A stretch of 64,000 bases of DNA from Fasciola hepatica. Taxonomy: Eukaryota > Platyhelminthes > Trematoda > Plagiorchiida > Fasciolidae. Each line of letters opens with the position of its first letter. The stretch's first letter is position 1. The notes beneath the pieces are model-generated. The model was not told the origin of the DNA and ran no database searches. It worked only from the letters and a program-made list of their open reading frames with translations. The translations under genes were made by a program, and so were the position numbers. Location of the stretch: NCBI GenBank assembly GCA_948099385.1, contig CANUEZ040000105.1, positions 868,001 through 932,000 on the forward strand, given 5' to 3'. Of this stretch, positions 46,972-58,480 are shown piece after piece.

Positions 46972-47391
46972 GGTTAGTTCTATGCCACTCAAACTGTTAT
47001 TTTAACTCATGAAGAAGATATTCGATTTATACGGTGTAGCATGTGAACGACTTGGTGGTTCAACTTACTTTAGGCGAGAACGGCCTAACTCCAACTTGAA
47101 ATGATATAGTAAGGTGTGTCTTGTCATAACGCCGAGTTTTCACTTCTCCACTCCCAAGAGGGTTTGTAATCCGTTCTTGAGTCGTCGCCCCCATCCGGCA
47201 ACTTCGGATGGCCCAAACATCACCTCCGGTATCAGTCAAGTCCCAAATTTTGCATCGTTCTTGTCAAAACAGTGCACCGTTGATGCGACAGCCATGCAAG
47301 CGTTACCGATGCAGCCGATGCAATCAATACTGGGCTGCTATAAACGTCTTTTACCGATATTTACTCGCGCTGTGGTCATGATATCAGGGTT
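46972..47391 (+). repeat. Inverted repeat B, left arm (partner 48253-48674)
   Basis: 420 bp. Over the outer ~400 bp it matches the reverse complement of 48253-48674 with two differences; the inner ~20 bp diverge more. Because the arms are near-identical, the same 87-residue frame appears on opposite strands in both; it has no known domain and I do not call it a gene. Confidence 0.93.
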
Positions 47392-48252
47392 CAGCTGACT
47401 ACCCTTGTAATCTCACCTACTCGTGTGTAGTAGTCGAAGCATGCACTCACATGTACACTGGCTCATGTACGTCACCTCTTCACTTTCTCGCCAAATTCGA
47501 TAAGACTGGATGTAAAGATCAGCCACCGGAACGTTCGAGCGACGCTCAGCGACCAATTTCGAAACAATTCAAAACAAAACTCCATTCCAAATAGCTACGG
47601 TGCTATATACAACAATTAATTAAATTTACAATAATCAAACCTCAATAGTGTTCCTTCTGGGCTCTATCGCTCCAAATTGGACAAAAAGTCAACAACGGCA
47701 GCTGGGTTCCAGCAAAAGGTTAGATACAGAAAATGAGGTTACCAAATACGGACACAACGAAGTTCAAGCTGAGAGAGACTCTCGCTCGAGGCAACGGTAG
47801 CAGTCCGGTTTGTGACAAAGATTAAGGGGAATAAAACAAACAATCGGAATTCCAGCGAAGATAGTTCATAGGAATGATAAATGCCGTTTATAACATGGAT
47901 GCCACGCATGGAACGGGGTTTCCTGAACTCCTTTACACTGGATTTAAGCAGAGAATCATCCTTTAGTTGGACTTTGGGTTATCACGTGACTCTGCTCTCC
48001 ACCCTCTCCGCCACAATGAATCACCAAGGTCATGTTCGCGTCGACAGGTCGTGAAGCCAACTTGCTTTAATGCCCAAGCCCAGTAGAACTTCATCGGTTC
48101 GTTGAGCCATCTTGTGCCACGTCTGGCAGCCTCCTGTGGCTGCTTCTGTATTTCGGCGAACGCCATAACTGGATTGAAGCAGTATGCAGGCTTCCCGCCG
48201 TGCGATGACCATAATCCGCGGACTGCTGAGATAATCTAGCGAAAGCTGGTAA
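47392..48252. other. Central spacer of the B/B' inverted repeat
   Basis: 861 bp. AT-rich near 47600. A minus-strand frame at 47963-48166 shows no known domain. No LTR or transposase signal was recognised. Confidence 0.4.
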
Positions 48253-48674
48253 AACCCTGATAACATATGGCTACAGCGCGAGTGAATATCGGTAAAAGAC
48301 GTTTATAGCAGCCCAGTATTGATTGCATCGGCTGCATCGGTAACGCTTGCATGGCTGTTGCATCAACGGTGCACTGTTTTGACAAGAACGATGCGAAATT
48401 TGGGACTTGACTGATACCGGAGGTGATGTTTGGGCCATCCGAAGTTGCCGGATGGGGGCGACGACTCAAGAACGGATTACAAACCCTCTTGGGAGTGGAG
48501 AAGTGAAAACTCGGCGTTATGACAAGACACACCTTACTATATCATTTCAAGTTGGAGTTAGGCCGTTCTCGCCTAAAGTAAGTTGAACCACCAAGTCGTT
48601 CACATGCTACACCGTATAAATCGAATATCTTCTTCATGAGTTAAAATAACAGTTTGAGTGGCATAGAACTAACC
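48253..48674 (-). repeat. Inverted repeat B', right arm
   Basis: Reverse complement of 46972-47391. The outer boundary at 48674 is sharp: beyond it only weak similarity to the sequence left of 46972 remains. Confidence 0.93.
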
Positions 48675-48761
48675 GCCTGGATACCCCGAATCCGTCGTTG
48701 GCAAAACGTTAAGTGCTAAGAACAGGGAATTGAGCACATTTTGTAAAACGCTTCGAGAAAG

Positions 48762-49154
48762 AAAGAAAGAACTGCAGATGATTAAATTGAAAATATCTGG
48801 TTGAGGCATCAAAACACTCGATTGTGAACAAGATTACTGTTCAGTGCTTCACAATCAGCCGAATACAGCTTATATCAAAGGCATTTTATGAGGGTGATAG
48901 TAAAGTCCAAGAAAATTGATGATCGCGGTGACGGGAAATGATAATTGTGTGTCCAAGTGGCTACAGTACCGTCGGTGTCACGAGAGATAGCGTGTTATTA
49001 ACTGTTATGCAGAATTGCCTGAGCTATCGAATTTGAAAGACAATTCAGCTCTAAGGGCGCACAAAATTGACAAATGGATAATGCCAATGCCTGACGTCAT
49101 TCCAAGGTACTTACGAGACAATCCTGTGTGATTGAATAGTGCGTGGAATATACT
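48762..49154 (-). repeat. Inverted repeat A', right arm
   Basis: Reverse complement of 41409-41803. It lies 87 bp beyond B', whereas arm A lies about 5.2 kb before B. Confidence 0.9.
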
Positions 49155-50469
49155 TATCAGTCAGGAAAGTGGAGTGAGATCGGTAATGATACATATGAAG
49201 GGTATATACTGGAAATCTCAAGCACCCCAGCTTCCTTGTGAATATGGCTATATTAGACATTACTTTGCTAAGCCTGTCTATATACAATACTTTTGCACTA
49301 CTTTTGGTTGTATGGGACATTTGAATTTGGCCTTGAGCCGTTTCTGTATGTCGTGCTTGGACCATGGACGTTAAAGATTTAGTTTTTTCTGTTGAGTCTG
49401 TTCTGACCCAGACTTGAAGCTTGCCTATATTTCTGCCTTTTGGCTTCTTGTTTATAACTCAGAGGCTCCGAATCAATGTTGTTTTGGCTCTGGAATCCAT
49501 GTGAGTTGGCTACTTGTTGCTCGAATGGCGATTCTTTGGACTTGCGATATATTCAAAATACGTGTGTTACTGAGTGGATCGCAGCAAAGACTACACCTCC
49601 CACCATATCTCATTTTGCTGCATCGTGCTCCTATTTTTCGCCGTTCCTTTTTCTCCCGTTCCCTCAATCTGGTTTCAATCAATGGTCCCGATTCTACCTG
49701 TTAGCTTATTTTCAATTCAGGAGTGTGCTTCCCGTAGGTATACGCAGTACCTTTCCATTGTATATCTTTAAGCATGCTCTTCTCATCTGCCTCAATCTCC
49801 TTTATGCTATGGTGCTAGCCAGTGACTGTGTCTCCAAAGATCTAGCCTTTGGAAGAGACCTCACACCTTAACCTCATTACATAAGCGTCCCAAGCCAATA
49901 CCTACTTTCTATGCCTATACCTTTTCTTCTTCTTAGTACCACTGCGTATGATCGTTGCCACCCCTGATCCGCAGTGGATTTATCTCTTGCTTTCGGTGCG
50001 ATAAACCTGCTTCTAACCTACATTCGTCTGCGTACCCATTCTGACTCCATCTGCCTCTTTCTATCTTGAATCATTAAGTTGACCCCATCACAGTTCCCCA
50101 CTGCCTATGCCCATATTATTGGAACAGGTTGTAGCCATTCACAAGTCCTGCTTTAACTCAACTAGGCCCAGGGACCCACTGGGTCGACGAGTCCTTGTTT
50201 CGCCATTGTCCCACTCTTTTCTTTTCGCAAGCCTCTGATTCTCAGCTGCGGCACACCCAGAATGGTTTTTTGTCTCACTTTGCCTTCCAGTGATTCTTAA
50301 TGACGGTCGATCGCTTCCAGCACTTTACTGATCACTTCTCTGGCCGATGCTTCTGGTCAGTAATCATATACGGCCCCGTTGGCTCTTCTGTTAAAGGTCT
50401 CACAACGTGGCCAATCCATCCTGGGTCGCATGGCGTTCTCGTGGCTGCTGTGTCCAAGGGCAATAACAT
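49155..50469. other. Unassigned, pyrimidine-rich from about 49400
   Basis: No coding domain. The plus strand is strongly T/C-rich. Confidence 0.35.
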
Positions 50470-50695
50470 CAACGATCACTCGTGACACTCTTAACTTTGC
50501 GGGACGCTGTCAGATCCAATGCTTTAGCCGGCACACATCGGGCATTCAGGCCGTCTGCAAAGATATGCAGGCGCAACTGGGTTGGCGGATCCCACCCCCT
50601 GTCATCAAAAACGGTTTTCAGGTTCGGTGTCCAGCCCACGGCCAGTTCCACCCACTAGCACCGTTTGAGGATTACAGGGCTGTAGTTTTGACCCC
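50470..50695 (+). repeat. Dispersed repeat module, copy D
   Basis: The fullest-looking copy. ATCACTCGTGACACTC at the start, GCTGTCAGATCCAATG, GGCACACATCGGGC, GCAGGCGCAACTGGGTTGGC, then GGTGTCCAGCCCACGGCCAG and a GCACCGTTTGAGGATTA end. These blocks recur in the same order in copies B and C, and the first half in copy A. Confidence 0.8.
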
Positions 50696-53657
50696 TTTTC
50701 TCGCCGCTAACATGCCATTCGCTCTGTTTTCTACGACAACTGCTTTTCTTTCGTCGAGCTTGCTCTCAACACCGACATAGTAACCCCCAACTTCACGCCC
50801 GGCAAAGTTTATTATTCCATTTGTGTACAAGGTTGGCGTGTTGCGTCTATCCCAACCTACCAGCCTATCTTTTTTCGCATACTAAGGTTGCCTATATAAA
50901 TAGGCATCGACCTCCAATGCCTGCACTCCCTACGCTTTGATTCTGATTATGCTTTTGGACCTTCAGTAAACTTGTCTATTACCCATGCTAGGGCTTGCTG
51001 CTACTACTCATTCATAGGCATATTTATTGCCGCTGTCCGTTTCCTCACCACAAATACCGAAGGATGTTCTGCGCCTAATCGTATTCCGCAGTCTTCCAGC
51101 AGTCAGCGTGGTGGTTACCGATTGTTCGTTCTCTCCGCTTACCCAACCGCTTCCCTCCACAGTGTCCTTTCATTGCTTTATCTCGATCTAGCTGTGCACC
51201 AAGACTCCACCATATTTGTACTCTTCAGATATATTTATCACGCCGCTCCGCATTTGTTACTACCCCAAGATACTTGTAAAAATGGTCATCAAAAGTCATT
51301 AACTTACCGTCCACCGATCATAACATCACTCTCGCGTACTATTCGCCCATGTAGTCACTTTCAAACGCACCCCAGGTATATTTATCACCCAGCCATCATC
51401 TCCATGTTGATGTTGGCATACCATCATACATCTATCATACAGTAAAAACTAGCCGATCACTTACCTGGCCTCCGCCGGCCATTCTCTCAGCACTTTGCAG
51501 TCTCTTTCTCCCTCAAACGGCGCCACTTGTTTGACTCGCTGAATATGCAAATAACTCCGTAAGTAACCATCATCCATATTCTACGAATATTTTCGATGTG
51601 CAAATTATTTCATGCTGCAGCTGTGGTTACACTCCAGCCTTTTCCGCTGTATGTCAGGCAGTTTTACTCACCCGTCAGTATCTCATGGTACACTTAATAC
51701 AATGTTCATTATTCGTTGCACACTTACTTTTCACCCACCCTGTAATTTCTTCTGTGAACTGTTAACCTTTTAAAGGCAGTAGCTACGCGCACCCCACATT
51801 ATTCTATCTTCCATTTTCAAGCTGATGCTTCAAGACCAACCTAATAAAAGCAGGCAATCAGCTCCACTCTACCTGTTTTCCCCCAGGCTTCTCTTAACAT
51901 CCTTTTGGTGGCCTCGTTATCCTTCCATGGGTGTCATCAGCCCTCCTTACTACTGTATCAGCTTGCATCTAACCACCAATTTCTACGTTCATCTCTGCCG
52001 ACGGTCTCATTTTGTCCCGAATCTGATGTCCCGTTCCCGTTTCTCTTATCAGAACCGCTGTCACGTTACCAATGTAGTGTGATCTGCCTATCAAAAACGT
52101 CATCGGGTCACTTGTCTATCCTTTACTCCATTATCGATTCTGCACTCTATTCGCTCTTGTAAGCGCCGTGTAACGCACTTCACGTTGACGTACTGCCATA
52201 ATTCCACATCCTTGCTATTTATTCGTGACACACCTATAAAAATGCAAATAAACTGCCGAACATTTTTCTGACTTACCTCTAACTATTTCCTCCGTCACCG
52301 CCCCTGAAATTTCTCCACCTATCCGTCAGATTTGTTGGTCTCTTATCTTGCAACTGACTACATCAGCATCTCACTATCGGATTTCACCACCATACTGGCC
52401 ACTGATTTCTGAAACTCCATCTCTGAAGATCCATTCTTGTGCCTTGTCCAATTTTCGGTCCGTATACCTTTCATTCCGTACAAAATGCAGCGGATTCCTT
52501 GAATTCCCCTCGAATAATTCTTCTTCCCTCTTCTCTTGTCTTTGTTCTGGTCATTTGAGTTTGCTGAAATTTCTAATTTTGTGATTATCTCCGTTACTAG
52601 TAGTACACATAATCCCCCTTTGCAACCAACTCAAACCATCGTTGGCCAAATCGCTCACCCGACCTAGACCCTCAAATTCGTCCGGTATTATTGCCATCCT
52701 AGTCTGCTTTCACACTCTCAGTACTACTCTGTGCACACCTTGTATCCTTTTGAAAATTCCGATCCTGGCATCACCTAAATAATCTGATCATGCACTCTAG
52801 CATGCTTCTGGCTTATCCGAAATATACCATCCATATCATTGCCACTGTTGTTGTAAAAGCGAGCAACTTTTAGGAGATTGTCAGATCAGCTATTTACCCT
52901 TTTCATTTTGATGCAACACGGCCATTATTTGTCACTTTCGCGTACTTTGCTGCAGTTTCGCGTCAGCCATATTTGAGGTTGCTTGTGTAGTTTTGTGGAA
53001 AAAGGCGAAAACTCAGCAGCTTAGGATCGTACAGATTATTAATCAGGAACCTCGATGACCTACCGGTAAATCGTGTTTTTAGATGAGTTCCGAAAAGTGG
53101 TTTGAGTAACGACAACAAACTAAGTGGTCAAGTTATAAGGTTTCATTCAAAGAAAAAATAATCAATGATCCGGCCCTCCCATGTTGAGATAATCCGGTAG
53201 TACGTTGCATTTTACATTACTTACTCATAGAGGATACCCCGGAAGAATTGTTCTGCAGTCAAAAATCGCAGAAACTAGGAAGAGGTTGGTAGGAAAAATG
53301 GTTCACACACGACAGCTGTACGTTATTTCCGGTAGAATGCCAGTGTTCTAGTCTACGTTTCTGCAGGGAGCACGGTGATGCGACGGAAAGTTCCGCTTTC
53401 ATTATACTCCTTTTACTCTCACATCTTGATCTATTTGGCTGACAAATCATACTTCCGGTAGAGTGGAACCGTGGGACCGAACAGGAGATACCAGATGGGA
53501 TCGTGGAAAGGTGGACGACGACAACAAAGGCACTTTTTGGCACGGCCGTCGAAAAAAAGGGATCTGTGAATTGCCGATGAAGCGTCGAGATGCACATTGT
53601 AACAAAGAATGCAAGACTGGTGGGGGCACCTTTACTTGGGCGGCCAAGCAAGCAAGG
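50696..53657. other. Unassigned, pyrimidine-rich to about 52800
   Basis: About 2 kb of T/C-rich plus strand without a domain-bearing frame, followed by about 0.8 kb of mixed sequence. It may be the complement-strand relative of the purine-rich blocks near 22-24 and 45 kb, but I could not align them. Confidence 0.35.
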
Positions 53658-54158
53658 TCAGCGAAACATGCACACTTGTTTGTAGGGTCCGTTTTCCAAA
53701 CCTTGCAGAGTGAAAATCGATTCTCCTACTGCCTGAACATTTAGGCTATGTTCTGACCAGCTGCCTGTGGCCAATGGAATGATCCTCGTCAGGGCTATTT
53801 CGTTTGGCTGGCCCAATTGTTCCAGCTGGCAGTTTAATCGGTAGCCCCTCACCTGAGCTAACATTTTGGCTCCCAAACGTCCAACCGTGCTCCCTGTGAC
53901 AGTCCAAAAGCCTCTTTGCTTCTGTTGCGGGATGCTTCGGATATATTTACCCTCTGGTCTTCGGTCTGTGGCTCTCGAGTAGTTGTCCTGATCGGTTTGA
54001 TACTCACATTGTTCTGCTGCTCTAAAACTAGGCGCTACAATAGACCCATCTGATGGCTGTAGTATCCAGTAAACTTCGTACCTAGGTGATTTAAATTGAA
54101 ATAAAAGTGCATTCAGCACCGTAAGCCACCATGACGTTACAAACACCTCAATACACAT
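53658..54158 (-). CDS. Unrecognised ORF, 166 codons
   Basis: One of the longer frames not explained by a recognised element. Within it, near 54082 on the minus strand, a T-rich stretch followed by ACCTAG|G would make a fair splice acceptor, leaving about 140 codons as a possible last exon. Downstream the frame ends in ...YKQVCMFR and a stop. No domain, signal peptide or membrane segment is apparent, and polar residues dominate. It may equally be a chance frame; low confidence. Confidence 0.2.
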   Translation of the reverse strand: MCIEVFVTSWWLTVLNALLFQFKSPRYEVYWILQPSDGSIVAPSFRAAEQCEYQTDQDNYSRATDRRPEGKYIRSIPQQKQRGFWTVTGSTVGRLGAKMLAQVRGYRLNCQLEQLGQPNEIALTRIIPLATGSWSEHSLNVQAVGESIFTLQGLENGPYKQVCMFR

Positions 54159-56780
54159 TTTTATCCATTTGCAAGACGTTCACGGCAATGAAAATTGTAA
54201 GCAACGGAGCCATTGTTCCTCCGTCCAAAAGCACACCTCATTAGATTCTACCCTTGTTCCATGACGGTTGATAGAACTTTGCCTACTGGCAAAGGTTTCA
54301 GTAGTAAAAAAAGTGGACCTTTAGGAAACCTACCGAAATCGACTGCTATTGAACTTAATTTACAGACCCTACGGCTGAAAGACGAAATTCTCGGGCGTCC
54401 ATGGCACAACACGACGGTGACATCAATCAAAACTCAGCACGCATGTTAAAGTAGCAGGACTGAACAAACTGTTCGGGGGCAAAGCAAATACCGCCTGTTA
54501 TTTAGAATGCGAATTACCTGGTTACTCATGAAGAAAACAAATATGATGATATTTGTCGTTTCAACCACGATGCTATAATAGCTAAACAATGCTTTATAAC
54601 ACTTCAACTTGACTAAATGAACTGCTTCCACGACGGCTAAAAGCACAAAACGAGGACTAGCCGGCCAGAATGTCAAATACCACAAAGGTAGGCAGGTAAA
54701 AATACTGAAGATTCAGACGGGAAGGATAAAATTCGTATAAACATATATATGTATATATGTCATCTAACGGATGGCCTCCAGTCTCTTCCGTCGCACGTCA
54801 ATGGCCAGACACAGAGCACCTGATCGACCGCATAACAGCAATCTCAGTGGTCTTCTCTGCAGTCAATTCACGTCTGAAACTGTTTGCCGAAGAGATTGCC
54901 ATCCAAGGATGGACGTCCAGCTTGTGCAAGCAACAGGATTTATTCGTTTCTTTGGCATTTCCTTGGTAAGACGTGGTGCTTATGAACCTATCATCCATAA
55001 CGTTATTTTACTATTGTAAAGTTTGTGTTTTGCTATTGCTGAAAAAACCATCAGCTGACACTATGAGCATGCACACACCTACCCACTTACACACAAGCCC
55101 GAGTACGCGCACTTCCACACGAAACGGATTTTTGTACTGTCCAGCTTTTCGTCAAGTCGCGATCGCTCGGCTTCGTTTTGATTTCCTTTTGTCGTTCCAT
55201 TTTGCTAGAGGTGCCTTTGTGTCACGTTAACGTGCTTTCATAAAAAGACCTACTCAATGGTCGGTTTTTGGTGTCTCTCAAAGATTGAGTCCTAACAGAT
55301 TTTGCAGTATGCCTCTGATAAGTCACAGAGAGATCCATCGGGATACAAACTGTATGGTTAACCATGCTGTGTTCTCCTTTCAAGTTCACACTAGAAAACG
55401 TTTGCTTCGGCTTTACTTTGAGACTGATCGTTGTACTTTCTCAGTGGATGTTTGGGCATACTTTTTCACTTTAGAACAAACCACTGAGGTGGGCCTCATA
55501 GACTTTGAGTTTACATGCGTGTAACTGGTACTTTCTGTGAAGTAATCTAATCAGCCTTCTAGCATTAGAAATTAGGAAAGCTGAAAAATCTAAGAAGTTG
55601 TACGAGCCAAAGTATTGCAACTAAATAGTGAACTGTTTTCAATTATTTCGCAGTCCACTCCTAACAGTTCTTGTGGGACAAAACGTGCGCTAGAATACTG
55701 GATTTTCATCCAGGACTTTAGCCGACAGTCAGTACCCAAAAAGGTGCCCAAGGAATTTGGGCCCTGGATTACGTTACCGACGGCTGCTTTCAAAGAACAC
55801 GGGACAAAACTGTAAGAAAAAGAGAGCTCCGTTATCGATGGCGGTAAATATATCATGTACGCATATTAAAAACAGTATTTGACCAAAGACAACTTTCTCT
55901 GCTAACTACCTTTTTCGCTTTAAAAGCTCTGCCATTTGCATCTATCAGATGATTACCCCAAGACAAGTGGGATGCCAACCAGTAATATGAGGTGTTAGCA
56001 GTGCCACACAAAAGTCCAACTTGGGAAACTCGGAGTTAAGCTTCCATCATGTGGGCGAAAATTATTATTCCTTTGACATCTTTGGCTGCCGTCGTTAAGA
56101 GATGTAAAACGTCGGCCGTTGAAGTACACCATGAAAGGTGTAATTGACGAAACAGCAAAAATTCGAGGCTCTAAATCAAAATCAATCTGCCCCCCCACTC
56201 CAACATCAAATTTACATTTCATTACCGTTTTGCGTGACACCTGCTGATTCGCTGAACCACATATCTGACAATGGCCCTGAGTGAGCTCTGACTGGTGCGT
56301 GCATTTGTTTTGACCCATAACCTTTGACCCACATTTTCCATAGACATTTCTTTGACATGACCACTTGAACCTCAAGTGATCCTCAATTTGCTTGTATATG
56401 GTCGACTCTGATTCACGAGGCGGTTATCGTTGAGGATTGTACAGCTTCTGTGTCATAGGTATGACAGTTCTATGAAGAATCGTATGATAACTCACAAATG
56501 GATGCTAAGGAATTTTTTGGATTGTGTTACGCGTATCCCAACGACCACTAAAAATCCGTTACAAGCGGTGTCGTAGAAAACCACGCTGGGCCGTGTTCAC
56601 TAGATTAACCCCGAGGAGGCAGTTCGTAGGCTTAGCTGTGGTCATAATCTCCATGATCCTGGGGTGGACTGGGGTTGGATTGACAAATTTATAGACCCCC
56701 GGGTCTTTTTGACCCATTTCAATAAATTGGAATACTTGCTGAGGTATTAAAACAAATTCGACGTAAGCTAAACCCGTGGA
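54159..56780. other. Unassigned, 2.6 kb
   Basis: No clear gene. A minus-strand frame at 55995-56375 (126 codons) has eight cysteines, including CGSK and CQIC spaced like a possible zinc-binding region, but nothing else supports it. A short TATATATGTATATAT tract lies at 54744-54758. Confidence 0.3.
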
Positions 56781-57580
56781 TGTAGTGACCTCTATCGTTC
56801 TGGGAAAAGGAGCATTTTCTAAACATCATTTCGGATCTTCTTGCTCCACAATCTTTTCTGGCGATCGGCATAGACCACAGTGTTTGAATTGGTTGCGCAC
56901 GTTTTACTGAGCTGGCCTTTCCGAGGTTTCCGTTGACCTCGTTTTCAATCACTTTCACTTTCGGTCCTTCGCCTAATGTAAGCGCTCGCAGTTTGCTTAC
57001 TGTTGAGCCATTGCGTTCGTAACACACGATTGAGCAATGCGTAGCCAAATTTACAGCGGAACCCGGAATCAAAAGGCGATTATCCGTGATATTCTACGAT
57101 ACTAGATTATTGAATGAACAATGACACCAAAAAGATGCAAACCTCAATTGTGAGTTTATAAAGACTCAACTCAACCGATTTGCGGCGGGCGAGCAAGGAG
57201 CACGTGCGTCACACAGGTCCAGAACAAGGATATGACAAAGTGGCGCTCTGGGCGCAAGCAAACGACAATTGGTCCATAAAAACAAACAATTCGTAAAAGC
57301 ACGTCAATAGTGTATACAAGGGAGTGATGTTAAGTGAAACATGGAACTGCAACGGTCTTAGGGGGATTTTTCTTGACCGGTCCTTACAGAGTTCATTTCC
57401 GCCCGGTGGGTCTCTTGTATCGGTGCTGTTTCTGTGTTACGATATGTGGAATGCACCTTCGCATCTATCAACGGACTCATGTCTTATATATATTCGTTTG
57501 GTGGAGCAGATCACGTTGGCATTTCACTGTCAGATCAAATACAGGACGTGTTCACTGGTCGGGCTTCAGCGTCTTCTATA
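56781..57580 (+). repeat. 5' LTR, Gypsy-type family 2, copy 3, split by an insertion
   Basis: It starts TGTAGTGACC like copy 1 and follows it to 57018, resumes at 57391 (GTTCATTTCCGCCCGGTG...) and ends CTTCTATA at 57580, one base before a primer-binding site. The 372-bp interruption is described separately. Without it the LTR is about 428 bp, matching the 423 bp of copy 1. Confidence 0.7.
57019..57390 (-). mobile_element. Insertion inside the LTR, possibly a reversed solo LTR
   Basis: The 372-bp block is flanked by GTTC on both sides (57015-57018 and 57391-57394). Read on the minus strand it begins near TGTAAGGACC and ends GTGTGTTAC, with a TATAAA stretch inside, resembling an LTR in TGTA start and size. 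It has no coding frame. The exact ends relative to the duplication are ambiguous by two bases. Confidence 0.45.
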
Positions 57581-57581
57581 C

Positions 57582-57597
57582 TGGTGAGCCCGAAACC
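57582..57597 (+). promoter_or_regulatory. Primer-binding site (tRNA-Trp-like)
   Basis: TGGTGAGCCCGAAACC starts one base after the LTR end. The first 13 bases are identical to the site at 1615, so both Gypsy families appear to use the same tRNA. Confidence 0.7.
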
Positions 57598-57708
57598 CCC
57601 AGAACTTTTCCGGCCTATTAGTCAGCTTGAGGAGTCTGTGATGTTTTCGCTGCTCCACTTTTTGTTGCACCATATATATTTTTCGCGATAAAATATCGCA
57701 ACTAATTC

Positions 57709-58480
57709 ATGTCTGAGGATAAGACGCACCTCTTCACAGGCACACACATCACTTTCAAGCCAGCGGAGTTTACCCCACACGACCCTGAGGTTTGGTTTGC
57801 AGCTTTAGAGCTGCAATTTGAGACACTTTGGCTTATCCGCCAACGCCAACGATTTACCCATGCGTTAGGGGCGGTCCCGGGCGATGTTACCACCTCAGTG
57901 AGGGATTTGGTTATAAATCTTTCCCATTAGCAGCCATGCAATCGGCTTGAGGAGGCTATACTGCACCATTTCCTACCTTCTCGGGAGAAGCTCTAACGAC
58001 AGCTACTTGTCAGGCACTCCATAAATGTTACAAAACCCATCCACCACCTAGCTCACCTCCAGCCCGTGGCAGAGCCGTCCGATAGGGCTTCGGAGATGAG
58101 TAAGAAATTGTGGTTGGGTTACTTACCCTTTCATGATCAGATCACTGTAACTGCTATCCTCGAGGACTCGTCTCTGGATCGAGCAGCCGCTGTGGCAGAC
58201 AAGATTGTCACCCGTGTCTGAAGTGAGGCCAACCCCTTCATCGCCATGGCTTCGCGCTATCTTCAAGATGTTGATCTGGATGAGTCACCGGAGAGGCCTC
58301 GGCACTCTCGATCCATTTAACGCCGCCCGTCTTTTAAAGACGGGGCTAGTGTACCCACCCCTCGCAGTAGCCCAGTTAAGCAACGACATGGACGGGCGCC
58401 GTTCACCGCCCACCTCTGCCGTGAATCAGTTTTACCTGCCACTTCCAAAACAGACCATCCTACCGGAGGTTTTTCTTAGT
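57709..58480 (+). pseudogene. gag: Gag remnant, Ty3/Gypsy family 2
   Basis: The frame begins MSEDKTHLF after the primer-binding site and contains HDPEVWFAALELQFE (residues about 23-37), ALGAVPGDVTTSVRDLV (about 51-67), a stop at 57928, an LPSREKL-like block, a second stop near 57994, then KKLWLGYLPFHDQI (about 58102-58143) and AAAVADKI before a stop at 58219. These blocks follow the same order as the gag at 1836. Later text suggests a frame change towards a proline-rich tail. No zinc knuckle or pol follows; the element is truncated. Confidence 0.72.

Noticed and set aside
47114..48532. The same 87-residue frame on opposite strands, apparently a duplicated gene
   Set aside because: The identity is explained by the near-identical DNA of inverted repeats B and B'. 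No codon-level conservation can be judged from two near-identical copies and no domain is present.
55995..56375. A cysteine-containing minus-strand frame resembling a zinc-binding protein
   Set aside because: The cysteine spacing does not match a defined finger and there is no other support.
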